Assembly: GCF_903181435.1 (NCBI RefSeq)
Contig: NZ_CAEUHO010000001.1
Location: 62,001-126,000 of the forward strand
DNA: 64,000 nucleotides
Direction: 5' to 3'
From: Bacteroides acidifaciens
Lineage (GTDB): Bacteria; Bacteroidota; Bacteroidia; Bacteroidales; Bacteroidaceae
This document shows, piece after piece, positions 63,359 through 64,000 of the stretch. A program made the translations under genes and the position numbers. A model generated the notes under the pieces. The model searched no databases. It had not been told where the DNA came from and was given only the letters and a program-made list of their open reading frames with translations. Positions within the stretch are counted from its first letter, which is position 1. Each line of letters opens with the position of its first letter.

Positions 63359-64000
63359 TTATTTTTTGTTCATCTGCAACAGCATACTCATCTTTTTTAT
63401 GAGCGACTTGCCAATGATAATCAAGGTAACGGCGGTGATAATCATTAAAATACCTACCATTAACCGGGGCGTGAGTTTTTCGTGAAACAAAAGAACTCCG
63501 AAAAACAAAGCCGTCACAGGTTCCAAAGCGCCTAAGATGGCTGTCGGCGTAGAGCCTATATAATGGATAGCCAGTGCTGTGCATACCAATGATACGGCAG
63601 TAGGCAGAATAGCCAGTGCCAGTACATCTGCCCAAAGCCATGCGGATGGTATGGCTTGCAGTTCCGTGCAGAAGTTCAGGCGGACAATATAAACCGAAAG
63701 CCCGAACAGAATAGCATAAAATGTGAGTTTTGTTGTCGGCAGGTTTTTCAGTGTCGAACGGTTCACACCTACTATATATATAGCATAGGAGAGTGAAGAC
63801 AACAGGACAAAGATGATTCCCACGGTTGATAACGGCTTACCGCCATCTCCCTGATATAGCAATGCGATGCCCGAAAGTGCCAGCAGGATGGAAAATATGG
63901 TAATCGCTGAAATCTTTTCTTTGAAAAACGCTCCCATGATAACAGCTACCATCACCGGATAGACGAATAGAATCGTGGATGCGATTCCTGCGTCCATGTA
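63359..64000 (-). CDS. EamA-family (DMT) transporter, partial
   Basis: The C-terminal ~213 residues of a drug/metabolite transporter of the EamA type; the N-terminal part lies beyond the window. Helices end to end include ILFVYPVMVAVIMGAFF, IFSILLALSGIALLY and, in the second repeat, STPTAILGALEPVTALFFGVLLFHE, the typical EamA end motif. The substrate is unknown. Its stop is 51 bp from the start of frr. Confidence 0.88.
   Translation of the reverse strand, partial: YMDAGIASTILFVYPVMVAVIMGAFFKEKISAITIFSILLALSGIALLYQGDGGKPLSTVGIIFVLLSSLSYAIYIVGVNRSTLKNLPTTKLTFYAILFGLSVYIVRLNFCTELQAIPSAWLWADVLALAILPTAVSLVCTALAIHYIGSTPTAILGALEPVTALFFGVLLFHEKLTPRLMVGILMIITAVTLIIIGKSLIKKMSMLLQMNKK

Noticed and set aside
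1-64000. CRISPR array or rRNA operon
   Set aside because: No regularly spaced direct repeats and no rRNA sequence were seen on reading through the window.

Overview
The window looks like a Bacteroides chromosome (gut Bacteroidota). Evidence: two SusC/SusD pairs, lipoproteins with a Cys right after the signal peptide, NVEALA-type peptides, a DUF4954 protein, an RteA-like sensor fragment from a conjugative transposon, and repeated matches to the Bacteroides -7 promoter box (TAnnTTTG) before several genes. Shine-Dalgarno sequences are mostly absent, as expected for this group. Species was not determined.

Layout. (1) 1-4860: a transglutaminase-like protein overlapping a short GtaA/glutaminase-type lipoprotein, then a structured leader, a membrane-anchored CXXC thioredoxin-like protein and a Cys-rich NVEALA peptide. 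(2) 4974-14050: four tandem paralogous 6-bladed beta-propeller lipoproteins, an O-antigen-ligase/TPR membrane protein, a signal peptidase I, and remnants of a second NVEALA/propeller unit. A 1325-bp IS4-family element has inserted exactly at the initiator codon of the second propeller gene. (3) 14118-23120: an RND export operon (adaptor, permease, TolC-like protein, second permease). (4) 23350-25641: a GH3 glycosidase. (5) 26007-32246: remains of a conjugative transposon: an RteA-like sensor fragment cut by an IS21-family element, an ORF6N protein and a tyrosine integrase next to tRNA-Lys(UUU). (6) 32341-37940: housekeeping genes (AI-2E-type permease, thymidine kinase, RsmI, YjjG-like phosphatase, MarC). 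(7) 38119-49274: two head-to-head SusC/SusD units flanking a tyrosine recombinase; both SusC genes lack a signal peptide and begin inside matching 62-bp inverted repeats, the architecture of a SusC shufflon. (8) 49409-64000: HflX, DUF4954, class I fumarase, an acyltransferase, a second RND pump (adaptor-permease-TolC, minus strand), RsgA, ribosome recycling factor and a partial EamA transporter.

How the parts work together. The region 4024-14050 reads as one gene set built around secreted NVEALA peptides: peptide precursor, a CXXC protein that could act on its five cysteines, a dedicated signal peptidase, and surface-type propeller lipoproteins. This is the best candidate for a poorly described system. 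The SusC/SusD locus appears to be a store of silent outer-membrane importer cassettes whose promoter and signal-peptide-coding head must lie outside the window. Both RND operons export small molecules, but the first has two permeases that lack the canonical TM10 lysine. All family names rest on reading motifs by eye; no database search was run.
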